Below are positions 58,127 to 64,000 of a stretch of 64,000 nt of DNA, piece by piece. Below the pieces are notes generated by a model, which saw only the letters and a program-made list of their open reading frames with translations, ran no database searches and was not told where the DNA came from. Both the position numbers and the translations under genes were made by a program. The DNA comes from Siniperca chuatsi (lineage: Eukaryota > Chordata > Actinopteri > Centrarchiformes > Sinipercidae). The stretch covers positions 7,535,284 to 7,599,283 of the forward strand of contig NC_058061.1 of the NCBI RefSeq assembly GCF_020085105.1, written 5' to 3'. The stretch's first letter is position 1. Each line of letters opens with the position of its first letter.

Positions 58127-59344
58127 AGGTTGAATGAATAAACTGTATGATGGCATCTCCATTAAATCCCTCCTATATTTACCACCTGTCAACAGTCAGT
58201 CACAAAGCCTCACAATTCTTCTTCTACAGTTAGCTTTACAGTTTTTATTTGAGGACATTGGAGAACAAATGTTTGTTTTAAACTATTTACTGACATCTGT
58301 GAGATTGCGGCTGGGCTAAAACCAACTCTCAAACTGCCAAGAGCATCAGTCGTGGATGTCAAGGTTGTGGATGGAAGCGTTGTTAGCTTCTCTCAAATAG
58401 TTTTCATTGCAGCCTCCTTGGTGATTCAACACAACCTGCTGTATATTTATTTATTTTTTCAAAACATGTGAGCCAAACCTACAGCAGCTCCTTGATGTCA
58501 CCTATGGGCTCCGTCCTCCAAAACTGTTCAAGGAGTCACCTTTAACTTTTATTTATAGAGCCCATATAAAGTATTAAGCCTTTTTGGACTTTGTTTATGT
58601 TTTATTGTTTTATGAAATCAATTCAGTTGAAAAAAAGTTGATAAACTGAAAAAGACTTCTCAGCTGTGAACATCAGGGCATTGCAATATTTCCTGTTTTT
58701 TTCTTTCAAACTCTGGCAGTGTGCGTGAACAGCAATTTCTGATTATGGATTAAGATCAGGACTCGCTCCTCCAGAATATTACTGTCGTTTTTAAATAATT
58801 CCTGTGTATATTTTGCTTTTTTATTATTACATTTCTAAACACAATTAGCTGTTGGAAATCAGATATTATCTTTGAGCCATATTTCCCAATTCTGCCAGTT
58901 AACTGAGGAGCTAAAAATTTACTGTGGACTTGAAGGAGAAGTTTGACATTTTGAGAAACATGCTTATTCACTTTCTTGCCTGGAGTTTGTTGAGAAAATT
59001 GATACCACTCTCATATCTGTAGGCTGAAAATGAATCTACCACCAGCAGCTAGTTAGCTTAGCTTAGCATAAATATTGGAAGCAGGTGGAAACAGCTAGTC
59101 TGGCTGCCTGCTAAAGTTTGTCAAAATATGTGATATACTGCACTGTGAATATGTGACAGCATTTTTTAAAAGGTTTCTTTTGGGGAGGCATGTTATGCTG
59201 ACAGTAGCGATGACGCCCTGTGTGAAGCACTTTGTAACTTGGATGTTGAAAAACACTCTATAAACACTTAAATTATTATTCTAACAACAGTGATGTGAGC
59301 AATGAGCGTAAAACAGTTAAGTTATTCACTCTTCAAAATCATGC
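58127..59344 (+). repeat. 1.2-kb repeat, copy in unit B intron
   Basis: Nearly identical to 50277-51548. It also follows LINE-derived sequence, suggesting that it travels with, or was duplicated alongside, the LINE. Confidence 0.85.
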
Positions 59345-60247
59345 CTTTTCCTGTATAATTTGACTGGCAAAGTAGCACCAGACACATTGCATTGGTAATT
59401 GCCACAAAGGTAGACCTGTGGCTGAGATAAACAACATCATATAGTGGAGTAGAATCATCACTGTTCATTTAACTGTTTATTTATAATTTGTTGTATAAGA
59501 GAAAAAGATCAACAGGCTTTCATAAGAGGAATTGTCAGGAATTATTTCTTCAGTAGAAATAATTTCTATGAAACTGTTGAGTATGAGGTCTGTGGATTAT
59601 CCAGATTGACAGGTGTATAATTCCTGTAAAAATAAATTGTTATACTAATGTAATCCGGAGGGGGGATTGCCCCTTTTTTCTGTTTTCACAAATAGAAGAA
59701 AGGTTTCACAAATCTGTTTCAAAATGTCTACTTGTTGATCTAGACCAGGTTCCCCTTAACCTCCACAGTGGAAGCTGTGAATTTGACGTTAACTTCAGCA
59801 TCTGACCTTTTAAAGAGGACTGTTTGTATCATAGTGATGTTGTTGCATGTAGAGGCAGCTAAACTGTATATGCAACCTCATTAATTTGTTAAGTAAAACA
59901 AAGTTAAGACAACCTGAAAAAAACACATGATGATAGAGAGATAAATTCCAGTTAAAAAGAGACATCATTGGTCCTTGGTGCCATATTTACAGTACCCATA
60001 CTACTTAACTTACCCCTTCTGGATATACACTGCCATATATTCATACTTCAACTGCTGTATATTTGAAGAGAATAGTTTCATGACCTGCATTTATTTTATA
60101 TGGCACTTTTATACAAGATTGATTTATTGATCATTTTACAACACAGGGTTGTATAATGAGATTTTGATTGTAGTTCCCTTTATGCTACTCAAAAACAATT
60201 GTTATGTGCAAAAAATATATACAGTAGTTTGGTGAATATATATTAAG

Positions 60248-61386
60248 TGTTGGGATTTACAATGGCTAAAGGGGCACCAAAGCCATCTGTAGGTGGAATC
60301 AATTATTTATGATTATATAAATAATATCTTTAATTAATATAGTCCTCGGGGACGCCACTCTTCGTAAAGAAGATACATTATAGCCAATCAATTGATTGAG
60401 TCTCATATAATATTCTAATTTTGAACACATTTGGAACTCAGATTAATAATTCAATTTTTAACTATAACCAAAATGACCATTAATAGCAAGTAAGTTGAAG
60501 GATTTGGAGTTCATCATAGAAGAGGTTGGCAAATTATTCACTCTTGTGCAACATTTTAGAAACCAGTAAAATTATACACAAACATTTATTAAAAGATAAT
60601 AAAAGCAAAAACGTGAGTGTAAATAACTAAGTGTACATGTGTACTGTATAGGATAAACGCTGGCTACCAAATTAACCTAACAGTGAAAACACATCACAAC
60701 AATAAAACTCCATGAACCAAATTAATACATATACATTCACAAAAGTAACAGTCCTGTGCTTAGCCGTGTACTCTGCTATGCTAAGTTATGCCCAATTATA
60801 TGTTCGGTGGTTATGTTATCAGTCCGTAAAGGAAGAAGTTGCTTTGAAGTTGCTGTTATTATCTGCCGGAATGAGCCAGGCAGGGAAGAATGTTGGTTCC
60901 GATTGAAGGAAAGTCCTTGCTGTGAGTCCGTTTGTGCAGATGGAGGAACTGGTCATTCTGTCTGTTGTTCTCCTTGCAGTTAGCTCGCCGCTAACTTCGT
61001 TAGTTGCTTCTTAAAAATAGCTGGCAGACTTTGTATAGTTGCCATTGGCGCTAAGCTTTGTTGCAGAATTCTTATGAAGGCCCTTGCATCGCTGCTGTAA
61101 GATAGAGTTTTCAGCACTGCTGTGTGTCTGCTCCAAGCAGATACACTGGGAGGGAGACAGCAGTTTAAGCAGACCCCTTTAATTGACCTGGTGACACGGG
61201 TCACAGGTCAGACTGACCAATCCTATCTGGGAACTGGGTTCATGGGGGGAGTTTACACCTCCAGGGATTCTGGGAGACTGAGTTCCATGGCTCTCCTTTG
61301 TTTACAGAACAAAAGAGCATGCTGTCTCTTAATAGAGTTCAGTTAAAATCACACAAATTAATGAATTCATCTGTGGAGTCCCAACA
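60248..61386. mobile_element. Solo LTR, TGTTGGGA/TCCCAACA type
   Basis: 1139 bp with 8-bp inverted ends TGTTGGGA and TCCCAACA and a 4-bp target duplication TAAG (60244-60247 and 61387-61390). The ends resemble the intron 3 solo LTR, so it may be a relative. There are no internal genes; short frames inside are not supported. Confidence 0.72.
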
Positions 61387-61404
61387 TAAGTCATAGAAAT
61401 TAAA

Positions 61405-62240
61405 GCTATTTTACATGGTAGTGTGTTGAGGATGAAGTAAGGAGTCTCACAGCCTGAGGGAAGAAGCTGCTATATAGTCTGGTGGTACGACAGTGGATAC
61501 TTCTGTATCTCTTGCCAGACAGCAGCAGGGTGAACAGGCTGTGGCTGGGGTGGGTATTGTCTTTTAGTATCCTTTGGGGTCTGCACAGGCACATCACAGA
61601 TATCACTGATGCTCGGTAGGTTGGTACCAATGATCCTCTAAGCGGTTTTAATCACCTGCTTCAGAGCTCTCCTGTCCTGGGCCGTGCACATCCCATGCCA
61701 GTTTGTGAGGTTTCCAGTCAGGATGCTTTTATATTGCTTCTCTGTAAAAGTTAATAAGCACTTGGCACAGGAAATTTGCCTTCTTGAGTTTCCTTAAGAA
61801 ATACAGCCATTTCTGAGCTTTCTTGACCAGGGTCGAGATGTGAGAGGACCATGTCAGGTTCTTTGTGATGTTGACTCCCAGGAACCTAAACTATTTACCT
61901 GCTCCACCTCAGTTCCACTGATGTAGACAGGGGTGTGTGCCTTTGCCTCCTTTTTTCTAAAACGATCAGCTCCTTGGTTTTACTGACGTTGAGCAGTAGG
62001 TTATTCTCTATGCACCACTCTGCAAAAATTTTGATCTCCTCCTGATATGAAGTCTCATCATTGTTTGAAATCCAGCCAATGATGGTGGCGTCATCCGCAA
62101 GTTTCACAACAGAGTTGTCTTCATGACAGGGGCTGCAATTATGGGTGTACAGTGTGAATAGGAGCACACAATATGCCAATGTATTTTATACCACTGGGGT
62201 TCACTGTCTGCCTTGCAGTTTACGGACGAACCAGTCTACC
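61405..62240 (-). mobile_element. LINE fragment, reverse-transcriptase C-terminal half
   Basis: The minus strand encodes VVKLADDATIIGWISNNDE, with an ADD catalytic box, then NNLLLNVSKTKELIV, and further on CRTTRLYSSFFPQAVRLL, a typical LINE C-terminal segment. Frames are interrupted. It is a different LINE family from 34077-35180. Confidence 0.75.
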
Positions 62241-62748
62241 TCCTGAGCCACAGCCACCACAGCCTCTTAGGTGAAGCTGGTCTAAAAGTCGCAGGTCTCC
62301 GGATAATTTAATTTAAAATGTAAAACCTGTGTGTTCATTATAACTATAATGAGCAATGGCTTTAGGAAAGCTGGAAAGCGTAATTTAAGTGACTCTCTGG
62401 GATTATATTTTACTTGTAGGATTAAATAAAATGTTTTTTGCACATTATTACATTTATTTTGAGATGTGATGTCTTAGTGATGCAGTTACACATAATTTGC
62501 TGGTAATTTTACCCAGATCATTTTTATTACCCATCTACAGGGTATCTGTAGGTCTTGAAAAGTCCTGAAAAGCATTGAATTTAGTTTTCTCAAAATATAG
62601 ACCTTTGAAGGTATTAAAAAGCTTTTGTATTCAATACTCTTACTGTCACTACGTCTAGCTAGTAGTGACGGTAGCTAGGAAGCTCATTGCCTCATAAGGT
62701 TCCAGTGTCAATTTTAGCAATGAATTTAAATAAATCAATTCTTTTTAA

Positions 62749-64000
62749 TTAGTTAATCTATCCATTTTCTGCCCCTTGTCCGTGTCCAGGTCACATTCAT
62801 TCAATTTATTATATTGTTAGGAATTGTTGTTATATACTGTTGGGAAGTACTGAAAAAATGTGATACTTTGGTCAGTTTGAAGCAAGCATTAAATTGCATT
62901 CTATGTGGCATTAAAAAGTCATAAATTTAACTTGGTCAACCCTGCAGAAACCCTGAAATATTTCACATGCTAGTGCCATGACCCCAGTTTAGTCCACATT
63001 TGAGGTTTTTTAGCTGTTAGTTTCCAATTGTATAGTCAGATAACCTGTCTATTTGTAGAGATGTTTCTGGTTCAGAAACTCTGTTTAGCATATCAGTGTT
63101 CAGCACTAAGTCAGATTCCCAGTCATAGTCATCAAGAAATTCCAGTAACAATTTCGTCATTTTAAGTGACTCTCCTTTGTGCCTTGATGAGACAGTAATA
63201 AGCTTTTCTGTTGACAGACATTTTGGCTCGACATACTAGGAGGAAGTACAAAAAATAAAGGTAGCATGCCAGTGAGTAAGCTGGCCCAAAACTGTTGCAC
63301 TTAAATGGATTATTTATAGCCATTGTTAATGTTATTACGTAATCCTGTGCTTTTCCTACTATGACATGTCAAAATGTCTGCCGTGAGAAAGACCTATTGT
63401 TGAAATCTCACTGGTACTACTTGTCTGTTCTTAATATTAGGGACAAACAACAAACTCTGTGAGAGAGGTTTATGTAAGAGTGAAATATTACTTTTGAGAA
63501 ACACCTCTACTTAATCTGTCTTGAACTATCTGTCACTGCATACTATCATAAAATGAAGATGAAGTTTACAGTAAACAAAGACACTGATGTTACCAAGATG
63601 ATGTGTGTGTGGTTTATGCTTGGCACTGGGCGTTGCTGAGGACGTTCAGCTGGATCTGTTCCAGTTCCACATAGCAATTGTTCTTTTCTCCACTCATGGC
63701 CTCAGATAGACCAGACTCTAAACTGACAATCAGCAATCAGCAGTGCCACCCTTCCTACCATGCAGGTCATTCACATCTTTCTTACAAATCAATCAAAGGC
63801 CCCTTTTGCCCAGCCCAAAAAATGTAACCTCTCCAGTCTAGCAGGCAGTACAGATGACCGTGAGTCAAAACAAATAGCACGATTCTTCCGTCAGGTCTTC
63901 GCACTCACAAACCTGTACCTCAACCTAGATGTCACTTGTTTGTGTTTAACAACTCAAGTTCAAATTCTTTATTGTCATATGCACAACAACTACAGTGAAG
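62749..64000 (+). other. Copy B intron 4, shared with copy A
   Basis: Corresponds to 23927-24218 joined directly to 33243-34140 of unit A, with the copy A retrotransposon absent. It ends in the start of the LINE tail also present at 34077. No exon is seen. Confidence 0.8.

Larger units (their letters stand above)
56643..62748. other. 6.1-kb block private to unit B intron 4
   Basis: Homology with unit A stops after 'gctatgttagctat' and resumes at 'ttaatctatccattttctgcc'. In between lie a LINE fragment, a copy of the 1.2-kb repeat, a solo LTR and a second LINE fragment, each listed separately. The remaining parts (56643-57560, 59345-60243 and 62241-62748) show nothing recognisable. Confidence 0.75.
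51795..64000 (+). repeat. Tandem segmental duplication, unit B
   Basis: Counterpart of unit A, starting with the mxra7 3' UTR tail. It keeps exons 1-4, the intron 3 solo LTR and the intron 4 sequence flanking the copy A retroelements. It differs by a 6.1-kb private block (56643-62748) and the absence of both full-length LTR elements. Confidence 0.9.

Overview
This window is teleost nuclear DNA, most likely from a percomorph fish. The evidence is large spliced genes with GT-AG introns, vertebrate gene content, dense fish-type dispersed repeats and fish Ty3/gypsy retrotransposons. No bacterial or phage features are present. The gene order rnf157, srsf2, mxra7, st6galnac matches genes that lie near one another on human 17q25. 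The species cannot be named from the sequence alone.

Layout. (1) 1-3145: intron 1 and coding exon 1 of rnf157 on the minus strand, then a divergent promoter region. (2) 3146-~5800: srsf2 (SR splicing factor) on the plus strand, two coding exons, with a candidate regulated intron in its 3' UTR. (3) ~5800-9565: a repeat-rich gap and the mxra7 promoter. (4) 9566-~15275: mxra7, four coding exons. (5) 15469-38508: a complete nine-exon GalNAc alpha-2,6-sialyltransferase gene (copy A). Its 15.9-kb intron 4 has been invaded by two Ty3/gypsy elements on the minus strand. One is a decayed, deleted sushi-like chromovirus (19917-23922). The other is a 9.0-kb element with paired LTRs and a PNMA-type Gag (24219-33242). 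(6) 38509-51794: about 13 kb without a recognised gene, holding a 1.63-kb minisatellite-rich LTR, dispersed repeats and faint coding remnants. (7) 51795-64000: a second copy of the sialyltransferase unit (copy B). Exons 1-4 are intact and the remaining exons would lie beyond the window.

The main structural result is a tandem duplication. Sequence from 15024 (inside the mxra7 3' UTR) to about 34140 is repeated from 51795 to the window end. Copy B keeps an uninterrupted version of the site where copy A carries the PNMA-type element, so that insertion is placed precisely and is best explained as younger than the duplication. A solo LTR in intron 3 is present in both copies and is therefore older. 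The four exons that can be compared differ at nine bases, six of which change amino acids.

Functionally the genes are independent: a ubiquitin ligase, a splicing factor, a small membrane protein and Golgi sialyltransferases. The only shared wiring visible is the divergent rnf157/srsf2 promoter. Exon limits were read by eye from splice signals and reading-frame continuity; repeat families were judged from termini and protein motifs, not from a database.
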